NCBI GenBank assembly: GCA_015680685.1
Contig: MNCI01004641.1
Location: 1-43,527 of the forward strand
Reading direction: 5' to 3'
Length of the DNA stretch: 43,527 nucleotides
Source: Gnetum montanum
Taxonomy: Eukaryota; Streptophyta; Gnetopsida; Gnetales; Gnetaceae
Part shown: positions 1-10,094 of the stretch, one piece after another
Position numbering within the stretch: position 1 is the first letter of the stretch
Layout of the letters: the number at the start of each line of letters is the position of its first letter
The notes under the pieces: model-generated
The model's input: only the letters and a program-made list of their open reading frames with translations
What the model was told of the DNA's origin: nothing
Databases searched by the model: none
Program-made: the position numbers and the translations under genes

Positions 1-189
1 CTGTCTAATCGACAAGACCGTTCAGGGCGCTGCGGATTCGTTTTTTTTTTTTCCAGCTTAGCCCTCGCACGGATCCGTGGCTAAAACTGTGTACGCCAGA
101 ATATCGGTCAGTATTTCCAGCTGCCGACAGTTTCTGTCGTTACACACACTAGGGTTTCTGTTGTAGGGGGTTGAGAGGAAGCATTGGTT

Positions 190-1707
190 TTTCAAATGGG
201 GATTCAAGGTTTTTGCTGTAAAAATCAAAAATTTCTAGAAAGAAAGAAATGTTGGCTATGAGAGCAATCATGTTTGGTTGCAAAAATCAAGTAAAGGCCC
301 TCCTTCTAGCACCAAGAAACTATTGTGATAGAAAATCTTGGTTGCTAGAAAAACTAAGGATTCTCAATTGCAAGTAGCCTAAACCTTAAATCCCCTAGGT
401 CCTCCATGAGAAAAAAGGGATCCAAGGTGCCCTTGACAATTTGGTAGATCACGTAGGGACTTGAGTGGGGTGCAAAACAAGGGTAACAAAGTAGGAAGAT
501 GTAGATCTATTAATTGATGCACTAAAAATATAATAATTATCTCTAGAATTATACAAAAAATAAAGTCATAAACTTTATTAAATAAAAAAAGAATGAGTTC
601 AAAGGGATGCACAAATTTGATGCCAAAGAGGAGGGCAAAGAGGGATTCACTTAGGTAGGGGTCCAGAGTCCATTGAAGACATGATCAACTCCATGACCCA
701 GTATCTCTACCACTCCTAATGCTATGAAATCTCCTTTGTCACCACCTTAGATCTGCAATGTTGGTTATTGTTGGGGTTAGGAAAATAAGAAGGATTGGGG
801 CAGCCAAAGTGCACCACTTTGGGATTTGGAGATCCCATGGGGGTAATGTTAACACCCAAAGTTCACAGATCCTAAGGGGTGGGGGGGTAACAAGGGGTAA
901 TGGGTTGCAGAGGTTCCATGCTACTAGGCACCAAGAACCTATGTTTCTGCTAAGGAAGTAAGACCTCTTGGATGCCAAAATGCTAAATTGCAAAAGTATG
1001 GAACCTTGACATGGTGCCAAGATTTGGTTTTTATAGGGTTATGACCATGATTTGGGCTATAAATTGGCTACAAATGGTTAGTTGATTGGCTACAAATAGC
1101 TAACTAATCAAATGCAAATTGTCTGCCAAATTACTAAAAATTAGCTGCCATGTTCAAAGAGGATAGGTGAGATCCACCCCATGCATCCTAGGTATCTAGC
1201 CCCTTCCATGCTATATGATCTTCTCTCTCCTAGCTAGTTAATCCTCCCTAGGGGAAGAGTGTCAACGTTGAGGGGGTATGGAAGGTCAATGCTAAGGGTG
1301 AAGGTAAACCCCTCTAGGCTAGGTCACCCTACTTTCCACATTGAGGGTTGGTGGGTTCCATCCCCTTGCACTCCTCCATGCTGGCCTTAAAGTCTTCTAG
1401 TTGGCTTACCCCTTGTAGGGGGTGTGTCAACGTAGAAAAATGTGTACCCCCCATAAAACCCATCAAATTGCCATTTTTGGCATTCCAAAAGGCATTTTTG
1501 ACTCCCCCAAGCCCCAATATAGACATTATATGACTTTTTTCTCTTGGGGAATGAGGCTTTGGTCACTTATGAAGTATTTTTCAACCCCAAAAGTATGAAA
1601 CATGTGAGATTTCCCCTGGGGAACTTCACATTTACAATAAAATACTACCTTAGGTTTTCTGGAATGGGATTAAAAAGGTTTTAACATGCAAATTTGGTGG
1701 TGTTTCA
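190..1707 (-). repeat. LTR family F, copy 1 (gypsy-type LTR, minus-oriented)
   Basis: This stretch aligns by eye, in order, with 11972-13337 and 40245-41619. Shared landmarks are a left block (GGCCCTCCTTCTAGCACC near 293), a 'CCTAGGGACTTGA'-like block (about 452-467), TTTATTAAATAAA (reverse complement of a polyA signal, ~576), TTTTTATAGGG (reverse complement of a TATA box, ~1030), and a right end reading GTGGTGTTTCA. On the minus strand it therefore starts TGAAACACCAC, then U3, TATA and polyA. F copies flank a gypsy pol, so F is read as that family's LTR. The left edge is uncertain. It abuts copia LTR fragment E at 1708. Short ORFs inside are on both strands and have no family resemblance. 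Confidence 0.6.
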
Positions 1708-2018
1708 ATTGTAACGGTTGTGGAAGCCTTAAAACCACATTTCCAAGCTTGATGGTACCTTGCAGGGTTGAGTGATTGGTGCTATAGTAGAAAACTCCAG
1801 AGGAAGACTTGAAGACTATACAAGGTGTGGATCCTTCAACCACATTTTAAGAGTAACAAAGTCTAAAGATGTGCTTGCAGTCTACCCTTTGACTGTGGAC
1901 TACCCAAGTTGGGAAACCACATTAAATTTGGAGTGTGCGCTTTGTTTATTTAAGTTTTAATTTGGGGAACTTATTCATCCCCCCTCCCCACTCCTCCTTC
2001 TAAGTTCAACAATCCACA
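1708..2018 (+). repeat. truncated copia LTR (copy E), plus-oriented
   Basis: The reverse complement of this segment matches the start of solo LTR D (36601 onward) over about 300 bases. Shared features are the CTTCTAAGTTC/AACAATCC terminus, a G-rich tract (C-rich here, 1978-1999), and blocks such as TGGACTACCCAAGTTGGGAAA. It is the 3' third of an LTR of the family that bounds the element at 21124-27624, in the opposite orientation to the other copies. Its 5' part is missing where family F begins. It ends ATCCACA at 2018, inside the integrase of copia element A, so it looks like part of a later insertion. The ORF at 1772-1960 is LTR sequence read by chance. Confidence 0.65.
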
Positions 2019-3060
2019 TCATTTCCTTTACCATATAGGAATTCTTGTATAATAAGAATTCTTCTATTGACGACTTTATAAGCCTTGCTTACTATAGAGT
2101 ACCCCAAGAAAATACCTTCATTTATCTTAGGATCAAATTTTTTTAGAGCATCTCTTTCATTAAGAATAAAGAATTTATCTTTAAACACATGAAAATAGCT
2201 TACCAATGGTTTCTCATCATATCAAAGTCTGTAGAAAGTTTTGGCTGTTATCATTCTTTCCAGAACTCAGTTGAAAATATAGTAGGTTGTAGTAATGATG
2301 TCACCCAAAAAATGATATCAAATATTTCAATTACATAGGATGGTTATATCCATCTTGTTTAGTTGATGATTCTTGCATTTAGCTACTTCATTTTGCTATG
2401 CTATCCTTCAGGTTGAAAATTAGTGGTGTATCCCATGAGCATTACCACACTCCTTAAATTTTTTGTTTTTAAATTCACCATCATAATCAATTTTAATTCT
2501 TTTAATGACATAACATTTTTCATTCTACATCTTATTATAGATCTTAGAAAAATTATCAAATGCTTCATCTTTATAAGCTAGGAAAGTAACCAATGTAAAA
2601 TGAAAAAAATCATTTACAACTATAAGATAATATATTTTTCCTTAAAATTAGTGTTTGTAAGGATCCTACCATATCCAAATGGAGTAAGTCCAATGGACAT
2701 GATGTGAAAATGTAATTTTTCTTACCAACCCTTACCCTTGTTTTCTTTCCTTTCTGTCATGCATCACAAACATTCATTTTGAAATCTATTAATTTTGGTA
2801 ATCCATGCATCATATATTTTGACATGAATTTTCTAAGGATATACATGTTTACATATCCTAATTTTCTATCCCATAGATGTGTCATACCTCCATTATTTAT
2901 CTAACACTTGGTTCCATGATTAGTAGAATTTAGCAATGAAGTAATATATATAGTTTATTTTCTACAACCATCTACTAAAATTTAACCAATGTTAGAGTTC
3001 TTACTTGACCAAAATCTTTTGCGAAAATGACTTCATAATTTGAGCCACAAAGTTGACTAG
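2019..3060 (-). pseudogene. Ty1/copia GAG-pre-integrase and integrase core, degenerate (element A)
   Basis: On the minus strand, reading down from 3060, frames give SQLCGSNYEVIF, then a GAG-pre-integrase block (LWDRKLGYVNMYILRKF, MMHGLPKLIDF, VCDAxQKGKKTRV) and an integrase core (DLLHLDMVGSL with the first Asp, VVNDFFHFTLVTFLAYKDEAF, IKIDYDGEFKNKK with the second Asp). It ends in the C-terminal block at 2006-2206 (FILNERDALKKFDPKI, EGIFLGYS, KAYKVVNRR). The third acidic region (usually NGVVERKN) is eroded. Integrase inserts the cDNA copy of the element into DNA. Stops and frameshifts exclude function. The reading frame continues at 7125 beyond the inserted gypsy element. RT is absent because LTR fragment E cuts in at 2018. 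Confidence 0.88.
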
Positions 3061-4051
3061 TGTAGGAACACCTATTCTAATCTCCTTGTTCTACCCTACT
3101 TGCTATGTGTCTTTTTGTGTTTATTTTTTATGATGAAGATTCTTGGATGTTTTGGTAGATTTGGAGATGTTTTTGGATTATTTTGATGCATTTAGAAGGT
3201 TCTAGGATCTATGGAAACTTTCTTGTTGACATGCAAAGGCTCTTGATATCAAAATGAGCATTTTTATTTTCGGCACCTATAGAATAAACATCTCCACAAA
3301 AAGATAGACATCTCACCTAAAGTGTAGACATCTCAAGACTAGGGTAGACGTTTATAAAAAATAGTAAACTCTCTCCTAAAAGCAAGGTTTTCATAGTACA
3401 CATCTACACAACACCAAAGATAACCAAGATGCATGGGGAAGCTTCTAAAAATACTTTTTTTAATTTAGGAAATAACCAAAGTAAGATGAAAATAGCCAAA
3501 GAAAGATGGAAATAGCCAAGGAGAAGGCATGAAAATGTGGAAAACATCCAAAGAACCTCAATTTTAGTTGAGGAAATATTTTTAGGATTTTTTTCTTCCT
3601 ATTGCTTATAAATATTAATGTAATTCATCATTGTTGGGGCAAGAAAGAGCATAATCCTAACCATGATTAGGAAAGAATGCTTATGAGAGTTCAGGGAGGA
3701 AAGCTTATGCAAGAAGAGAGCTTGTGCAAGGAAGTTGAGTGAGAGGAAATGGAGAGCACTTGAGAGAGGTTAGGAGAATCTCTTATAAGTGTCTTATCTT
3801 CAGCTTGGGCTCCATTGTGAGTAATTGAATATTAAGAGAGGATAATTGTGGCCTCTAAGATCCTTGGTAGAGTTGTGATTTGAGCTTGGCTCCTCATCTT
3901 TGATGTATTTTCTTTATATTTTGAGAATTATCTTAATATAAGGGAGATTTTCTTCATTTTATTGTGTTATTATTATTTTCTAATCTAGATTTGCTTAGAA
4001 GCTGTGGATTGGGTCCTATTGGGGTATAATGAGGTGCAAACCCCTATACTA
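3061..4051 (+). repeat. 5' LTR of the nested gypsy element
   Basis: Aligns along its length with 6150-7124: shared opening TGTAGGRACACCTMTTCTAAT, TACCCTACTTGCTATGTGTC, the AGACGTCT-type cluster (3270-3410), TGCTTATAAATA (a TATA-like block at ~3603), and the tail GTGCAAACCC. The two copies have clearly diverged, so the insertion is old. The exact 3' edge is uncertain by about 3 bases. A transition-decayed initiator-Met-type PBS may lie at 4055-4066 (TAGTATTGAAGT against TGGTATCAGAGC). Confidence 0.85.
3270..3410. promoter_or_regulatory. AGACGTCT-type motif cluster in gypsy 5' LTR
   Basis: Contains AGACATCT twice, AGACGTTT at 3345-3352 and the variants AAACATCT and ACACATCT, spaced about 20-30 bases. 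It lies about 200-350 bases into the LTR and upstream of the TATA-like block, the U3 enhancer position. The same sites in the 3' LTR read AGATGTCT or AGATATCT, pointing to an ancestral CpG palindrome AGACGTCT. Regulatory function is inference. Confidence 0.6.
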
Positions 4052-4112
4052 GATTAGTATTGAAGTGAAGGTTGAGAGAAGTCCACACATCTGCAAGAGT
4101 TGAAAGAAAGGT

Positions 4113-5215
4113 ATGGCTTTTAAGAAGAATACTAATACAAATCTTAAACAAGAGATTCAAGAACTCAAATACTCCTTCAAGGATTTTTTCATTGAAATTC
4201 AAGAAGCTATTCCCATAGTAAGGACCAACAAGTACAAAGGTTTTGAAGAAAATTCAAGAAAAATTGAAGAGGATATTAAAGATGAGAATCCTGTTGTGCT
4301 GCTACAAGTATCAATAGGAAGACATGATCATAGAACTCTAAGTAGAGAGGGGATTAGAACTCAAAGGTACAAGTCAATGTTTCCTTTTAATAATGAGGAC
4401 AATGATGATGAAAGGTTTGTAAAGATGTTAATAAGTTCTTTAAGAGTTTTTCATGTGGATATTCGAATTTTTACAGGTGTTGATGGTACAGATTTCTTTC
4501 TTTCTTACCTTAGGACTATGAATAAGTATTTTCTTATTGAGCAACTTTCTAATGAGATAATGATTCATGTTGTTGAGAGAAAAATTGAAGGATTGGCAGC
4601 TAAGTGGTGGAACAAGGAATGTCTCAAATACCTTGAAGAACATGGAAGGCCTATTGAGAGTTAGAAACTCATGGAGTTTATGCTAAAGAAAAAATTTAAG
4701 AGGATATCCTTCCATCATGAAGCCATCAAGAAGCTAAAATTTCTTAGACAAGGATATTAAGAGGTAATGGATTTTTATGTTGAATTTTGTAAAGCCTTGG
4801 AAATGACTAATGTTCATTGGATTGAGTATGAGCAAGCTTGTAACTTCATTGGTGGATTAAGAATGCCATAGCAGTAAGAATTAGCATTCTATGAGCTTGA
4901 TACTCTTGATGAAGGCTATGATCTTACTATCAAGGCTGAAATGAAAATAAAAAAATTTGGCCTAAAAAGAGACAAAGATCATAAGAGAAAGGATGAGAAA
5001 TACACCACTCACAAGTCAAAAAAATCATCCAAGGAGGTTGGTGAAGATGAGCCCAAGAAGAAGCAAAGAGAGTCTACTTCTCCTAGAAGGGAAAGAAGGG
5101 AACAGTCTCCAAGAGGTAAAGATCATGGTAAATATATATGTTATAATTATGATGAATCAGGTCATAAATAATGGGAATTCACAAAGCCAAAGAAGAATGC
5201 CTATAAAGTAAGGAA
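4113..5215 (+). pseudogene. Ty3/gypsy gag, degenerate
   Basis: Gag forms the virus-like particle and binds element RNA. The ATG at 4113 opens 183 codons to a stop at 4662. Seen in order: a coiled-coil-like N-terminus (LKQEIQELKYSFKDFF), a retrotransposon-gag block (YLRTMNKYFL, AAKWWNKECL) that continues past the stop (LMEFMLKKKFKRI, LKFLRQGY, EQACNFIGGL), a Lys/Arg/Ser-rich linker (4941-5130), and a zinc knuckle at about 5134-5168 reading CYNYDESGHK. In the knuckle the second Cys is Tyr and the last Cys is lost. Several in-frame stops. The first methionine is chosen because it follows the LTR and leader closely and starts the longest open stretch. Confidence 0.85.
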
Positions 5216-5289
5216 CTTCAAACTATGCACAAAGATGAACTTAAGAAGGTATGTGAACATGAGCCTTTACATACTATTGAACAAGTGAA

Positions 5290-5760
5290 TTGAATAGTTG
5301 TACTTTTGTTGCACATATTAGTGGTAATGAGGATGTTATGAGGAAGACTTTATTTAGAACTCATTGTGATGTTAAGGGTTATTCATTAAGTGTGCTCATT
5401 GATGTTGAAGCACAAGAAAATGTGATTTTTGCCAAGGCAGTGAAGTCATTGAAGTTAGTAACAATTCCTCACCCCTAATCCATATAAAGTGCATTGGTTA
5501 ATGAAGAATCATTATAAGCAAGTTAAGGAATAATTTCTTATTGATTATTCCATTAGGAGTTTTCATGATCAAATGTTTTGTGATGTATTGCCTATTAATT
5601 ATTCAAATCTCATATTTGGTAGACCTCAAAATTATGATAATAAGGCTATTTTTGATGGTGAAAATAATAGTTGGACTATAAGATAAAATAATCATAAGTT
5701 TAGGTTGTTGTTCACTAGTGCTAATAATGAGGTTGGTAATTGAAATTCTTCATTGATGCT
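5290..5760 (+). pseudogene. Ty3/gypsy aspartic protease, degenerate
   Basis: The reading FRTHCDVKGYSLSVLIDVEA, then ENVIFAKAVKSLKL, HPxPYKVHWL and LIFGRPQNYDNKAIFDG, follows the order of plant gypsy proteases: substrate loop, LIDGGS-type active site, flap, and LLGRPW near the end. The active site is broken: LIDVEAQEN replaces the usual LIDxGS, keeping the Asp but losing the following Gly-Ser. Several frameshifts and stops. It would cleave the polyprotein. The expected RT downstream is missing. Confidence 0.8.
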
Positions 5761-6149
5761 TCTGAGTTGTAAGGAGATTGTATGAAGATTGTAAGGGTGA
5801 ATGCTATTTGTGATGATGAAATTTTCTTTGATGCTAAAGAGGGTGAATTTGATATAGATGCTATGATTGAGTGCTTGAAGTCTCATATGAATGAAAAGAA
5901 GGATGATTGTGCTACTATTCAATCTTGGGTGTTGATGAAAGTAGAAAATTGGTTAATGATTTTGGACACTTATGTAGGTATTAGACTGAAATTTGTATAG
6001 GTAAAAATATGTGGGAAGAATAAGGAAGATCAATTGGNCCTCAAATGATACTCATTCTTATGTTTGTAATGCATGGATTCATGGGGGCTTGCTGCTTCAA
6101 GCTTATGAAAGATCATGAAGCATGACTTTTTTAAGGGTAGGAGCGTTGG
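5761..6149 (+). other. gypsy interior between protease and 3' LTR, no pol
   Basis: An ORF at 5782-6000 encodes an acidic 72-residue peptide (starting MKIVRVNAICDDE) that I do not recognise. It occupies the position where RT should begin. An undetermined base lies at 6038. The last bases include a purine-rich tract (6131-6142) suited to a polypurine primer next to the LTR at 6150. Confidence 0.5.
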
Positions 6150-7124
6150 TGTAGGGACACCTCTTCTAATCCTTTTGTTCTACCCTACTTGCTATGTGTC
6201 TTTTATGTTGATTTTTTATGATGAATATTCATGAATGTTTTGGCATGTTTGGAGGTGTTTTTGGCTCACTTTGATTAGTTTAGAAGGTTTTATGATCTAT
6301 GGAGGCTTGTTTGGAGGCATCTAGAGGCTTTTGACATCAAAACAAGAATTTTTATTTTTGGCACCTGTACAATAGATGTCTCCCCAAAAAGATAGATATC
6401 TCACCTGAAGTGTAGATGTCTCAAGAAAAGAGTAGATGTCTACTAAAAATAGTTGATGTCTCTTCTAAAAGTAGGGTTTTCATAATAGATATCTATGCAA
6501 CACTAGAGTCAACCCAAACACATGGAGAAACTTCCAAAAACACTTGTTCCAATTTAGGAAATAAATAAAGAAAGATGGAAATAGCCAAAGCAAGATGGAA
6601 ATAGATGGGGGAGAAGGTGAGAAGAATTGAGAAACATATAAAGAACCTTAAGTTGAGTTGGGGAAATATTTCTAGGGTTTTTATCTTCCAATTGCTTATA
6701 AATACTAATGTAATTTACCATTTTTGGGACAAGAAAGAGCATAATCCTAATTATGAGTAGGAGAGAAGACTCATGAGAATTGAGGAATGAGAGCTTGTAC
6801 AAGGAAGTTGAGTGAGGGGCAAGGGAGATCACTTGAGAGAGGTTAGGAGAATTTCTTATAAGTGTCTTGTCTTGAGCTTTGGCTCCATTGTGAGCAATTG
6901 AGAATTAAGAAAGGAAACGTGTGGCCTCTAAGATCCTTGGGAGAGTTGTGAGTTGATCTTAGCTCCTCATATTTAATTTAATATCTATATATTTTGAGAA
7001 TTATCTTAATATAAGTGAGATTTTATCCATTTTATTATGTTATTATTATTTTCTAAGCTAGATTTTCTTGGAAGTTATGGATTGTGTCCTATTGAAGTAT
7101 ATTGACGTGCAAACCCATGCACCA
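6150..7124 (+). repeat. 3' LTR of the nested gypsy element
   Basis: Partner of 3061-4051. It opens TGTAGGGACACCTCTTC and ends CAAACCCATGCACCA, followed by TTGACTTG. It carries the motif cluster 6365-6500 and the same TATA-like and AATCCTAA blocks as the left copy. Copia coding sequence resumes at 7125. Confidence 0.85.
6365..6500. promoter_or_regulatory. AGACGTCT-type motif cluster in gypsy 3' LTR
   Basis: AGATGTCT occurs three times, AGATATCT twice and TGATGTCT once, in register with the 5' LTR cluster. Sites that read CA on the left read TG or TA here, as expected if both copies began as CG and decayed independently. Confidence 0.6.
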
Positions 7125-7861
7125 TTGACTTGCACTCAAATTATTATTCTTTAGACCTTCAAAATAGTATATGTACTTTACTTGTGGTAAGTTTTCACCT
7201 CCAATAATCCCTATTCTTTTGATAGATGTTTCTATATCATCCCCAAATGTCACATTACCACACTTTTGTTCTACAAAATGCTTAAATTGAGATTTTTCAT
7301 GTATCATATGTCATGAAAAACCACTAATAGTATATTAGCTTGGTATTTTGATAGCTGATAGAGAAACTTAGGTAAGAATTTTCTTCTCTTAGTTCTTTAC
7401 TTTAGGTCTGCATATCTTTTTAACCTACATGGTAGTCTTTCTTGGGTATGTTTGGTAAGATCATGTAATCCCATAAAAATGCTTTAATCTTAGCTAGAAA
7501 TAATACTATATATGATCAAATCTATCATAGTAATAACATATTATAATTTTCATCTAGTCAAGATGCTCAAACCTAGAAGCATATCTTCATTTTGGAGAGA
7601 TGCTTGATTAAGGGGATTTTTAGGGATTTCTTCTAAGTCTTTCTTTATCATTTGTATCTATACCTTTATTAAATAGGATGTGAAGCATTACTTTTTCTTT
7701 GAAGAACCTCTCATTAATGTGTTAGAAATTTTGACCTCTTTATTCATCTACTCATTGAAATAATTTAGCTTTTAATTCTTAGCCTTGATATCTAAGTTGT
7801 TCTTTTTCAAATTGATGCATTTTTCTTAAATCTTTTCAAGTTCTAGTTCATTTTTTTGAGA
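7125..7861 (-). pseudogene. copia protease tail, gag-protease spacer and coiled coil, degenerate (element A)
   Basis: On the minus strand, 7125-7307 reads EKSQFKHFVEQKCGNVTFGD, then GIIGGENLPQVKYI, YFEGLKNNNLSASQ. This is the region that follows the protease site in plant copia elements (usual form: SGCSRHMTG, VTFGD, GLKHNLLSISQLC). A WFFMTYDT remnant precedes it at about 7310-7330. Further upstream (to 7861) the frames are Lys/Glu/Leu/Asn-rich and resemble the coiled coil seen between knuckle and protease in these elements. The block continues into 3060-2019 once the gypsy insertion is removed. Confidence 0.8.
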
Positions 7862-7965
7862 GAATGTTCGGGAGTGTATTACTGAAAGAAAGGTACACGA
7901 CTATACAAGTACAAGTACAAGTGGGGATGGCCTACCCCGAAAGGGGGTGGGGGGGGGCCCGGGNT
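7862..7965. other. CpG-retaining ~100-bp intruder inside copia gag, ending at an N
   Basis: Between copia-like flanks lies a segment with several CpGs, a TACAAGTACAAGTACAAGTG triplication, runs of G and CCCGGG, finishing at an undetermined base. It does not fit the gag reading on either side and its composition differs from everything around it. It may be a small insertion, a tag left by an excised element, or an assembly join. Confidence 0.45.
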
Positions 7966-9002
7966 CATTAGCATTAACTTCTTCTTCATTACTATCATCA
8001 TCCCAAATTATTTACAAGTTTTTTTCTTGATTTATTTGTAAAAATTCATCCTTTGCAAGCTATTTGAGCTAGGATATTTAGAGGCCAAATGATCTCATTC
8101 ACCACAAACCCAACATTCTATAGAAGACATATCAATATTTTATGATCTTTTGACTTGCTTTTCTTTGTCTCCAACTTCTTTATTTTGGTAGTTTTCATTT
8201 ATGTTCTTTGTAGAAGAAGTCTCCTCACATGCTTAAAGATGAGTGCAAGTTCATCATCATCATAGCTCTCGTCATTTCATGATGATTCTTGAATTCTCTT
8301 CTTAGATTTAGAGGATTCTTTGATGGAGGTCTTCAATGCAAGAGGTTTTTCCTTATTGGTACCTTCTCCTATGAGATTCATCTCATAAGCAAACAAAGCA
8401 CTTTGAAGTTGTTAAAACCTTAACTCATTGAAGTTTTTGATTTCTTAAATGGTTGCTACTTTTTTTCTAAAATTTGATATGAGAGTTTTGATGATTTTTA
8501 GCATAACTTTGCTTTTTGAAAGATCTCCAGTTGTTTCTCAAATGGTGATTATGACATCATTGACTCTAGAAAAGTAGTCTTTTATTTTCTCTCCTTCACA
8601 TTTTCAAATTTGATGTGAAGGACTAATAGCTTGGAGTACTTTAAAACAAATGTTCCCTCATAAGTGGCATCAAGTGTATCCCAAATATTTTTTGTAGATT
8701 TACATCCAACTATTCCATTAAATTTCACCTTAATAAGAGCATAATATAAGTAATTCCTAGCCTTACAAACAAACATGAACTTTTTCTTTTTTTGACATCA
8801 AACCACTTACTTCTTATCTTGATAGTTATGAAGGTAGCTTTAGCAACATTTTGGTACTTTCAGTTGAAGGTTTATATTCCATTAATATGGATTGCCAAAA
8901 TTCAAACTCCATGGATTTGAAGAAGTCTTGCATCTAATCCTTCCAATATGCAAAATTCAATCCATCAAACAAAGGTCTCTTATTGTAAGATGATCCCTCC
9001 AT
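7966..9002 (-). pseudogene. Ty1/copia gag with UBN2-type domain and zinc knuckle, degenerate (element A)
   Basis: The start is ATG at 9002-9000, giving MEGSSYNKRPLFDGLNFAYW, the typical opening of plant copia gag. A UBN2-like block follows at 8582-8776 (YYALIKVKFNGIVGCKSTKN, IWDTLDATYEGTFVLKYSKL). Near 8074-8117 a knuckle reads CWVCGExDHLASKYP, with the last Cys replaced by Tyr. An acidic stretch (YDDDELAL) sits between. Stops are frequent. The start lies about 55 bases from the LTR and PBS, as expected. Gag would package element RNA in cytoplasmic particles. Confidence 0.85.
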
Positions 9003-9043
9003 TGTTTACTTTAAGCTATTACACTCAATATGAAAGTACCAAG

Positions 9044-9055
9044 TCTCTAATACCA
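9044..9055 (-). other. primer binding site, initiator-tRNA-Met type (element A)
   Basis: The minus strand reads TGGTATTAGAGA, 10 of 12 matches to TGGTATCAGAGC, two bases inside the LTR edge at 9058. This placement fixes the element's orientation. Confidence 0.75.
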
Positions 9056-9057
9056 CT

Positions 9058-10094
9058 TGATGATTGATAACTTAGAAGAGAAATGAATAAGTTTCATCTT
9101 GGAGACTACCAAATATGGAAAAATAATGGAAATAAATTTATACAAATAACTTATGTGGTCTTCAACTTGGATAGTTCCCACTTAAAGGGTGGTATTATCC
9201 ATACCTTCAAATGTATTTCTTGCACAATGTGGTTTCAAGGGCACCATAACCTTTACAAAGCTTTATTACAATTGACCTATAGGTCCAAGATAGATATTTT
9301 ACCCTAACCTCAGCACACAAGTGTGACCTCTCTTAAGAGATCCACATAATCCCTCAAGGTAGAATAAAATAAAAATAAAATTAAGGAAACAGTGGACTCA
9401 CTACAAATTCCTTGTGTTAGGTACATGGAACAAGAATACTATAACATACATAAGAGAATAGAGATGAAGTTCCACTTTATAGTTTCATTATCTAATGAGC
9501 TTCATGTTTGTTGCTTTCTCTATTTAACTATGTTGGGCATCTAACATCTTGTTATGAGCTTTCACAAAAGATGAGTGTTACATCATTAACTAATGGTTAA
9601 ATGAATGTTACAATCCTAGCCAATAGCCATTTGAATTATCTAAACTAGTCAAAGACTTTTATGTTTGGGATGCAAACCATTCAAGAAAGACAACTGCTTT
9701 AGAGAGTAGGCATCTTTATGAATCATTTAGAGTTTTAGATTAGATGTCTTATAATAAGAGTGAATGTCTACTATGCACCAATACTTATTTAGAAGAGATG
9801 TCTATTGCTAGATGTAGATGTTTTTTTAAAAGACATATTTTGCAAGATAAACATCTACTTATCAAGGTAGATGTATACTTGACACAGTAGACATCTTCTC
9901 ATGGATATAGAAATCTATAATCCTTTGACAAGATTTACATTGATAGATCCTTATCTTTAAATAAATTCTCCATTTAACTCAATATTGATAGGATCTTCTA
10001 TCATTCATGATTCACTCTTACAAAGACATTAACACAAGCATAGATGATCTTCATTTTGCAAGGTTTAGCATATGAATATAGGGATCTATTAATA
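9058..10094 (-). repeat. 5' LTR of copia element A
   Basis: On the plus strand it opens TGATGATTGATAACTTAGAAG and shares the order of blocks with LTRs B, C and D: AATGAATAAGTTTC, a TGGATAGTTCCCACTTAAAG block, an AATGTGGTTTCAAGGGCACC block, then the motif cluster. It is the most diverged member. The right edge is placed at TATTAATA by analogy with GGTCAACA in the other copies and is uncertain. Its partner LTR is not in the window. Confidence 0.7.
9700..9910. promoter_or_regulatory. AGACGTCT-type motif cluster in LTR A
   Basis: AGATGTCT occurs at least twice and AGACATCT once, with variants AGGCATCT, GAATGTCT, AGATGTAG, AAACATCT and AGATGTAT, irregularly spaced. Same relative position as in LTRs B-D. 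Confidence 0.55.

Larger units (their letters stand above)
3061..7124 (+). mobile_element. Non-autonomous Ty3/gypsy element (gag-protease only), nested in copia element A
   Basis: Two direct repeats of about 1 kb (3061-4051 and 6150-7124) flank a ~2.1-kb interior holding gag and a retroviral-type protease, with no RT, RNase H or integrase. The LTRs start TGTAGGRACACC and end near TGCACCA (TATACTA in the left copy, differing by transitions). The flanks are TTGACTAG (3053-3060) and TTGACTTG (7125-7132). Joining them restores the copia run LSASQ-LCGSNYE on the minus strand, proving insertion into copia. A purine-rich AAGGGTAGGAG just before 6150 is a plausible polypurine tract. The layout resembles plant TR-GAG elements, which depend on enzymes supplied by other elements. 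An N at 6038 leaves open whether pol was lost there. Confidence 0.85.

Noticed and set aside
1772-1960. A small plus-strand protein gene
   Set aside because: The segment is LTR sequence homologous to LTR D.
5782-6000. Start of reverse transcriptase in the nested gypsy element
   Set aside because: No RT motif appears in any frame and the 3' LTR follows within 150 bases.
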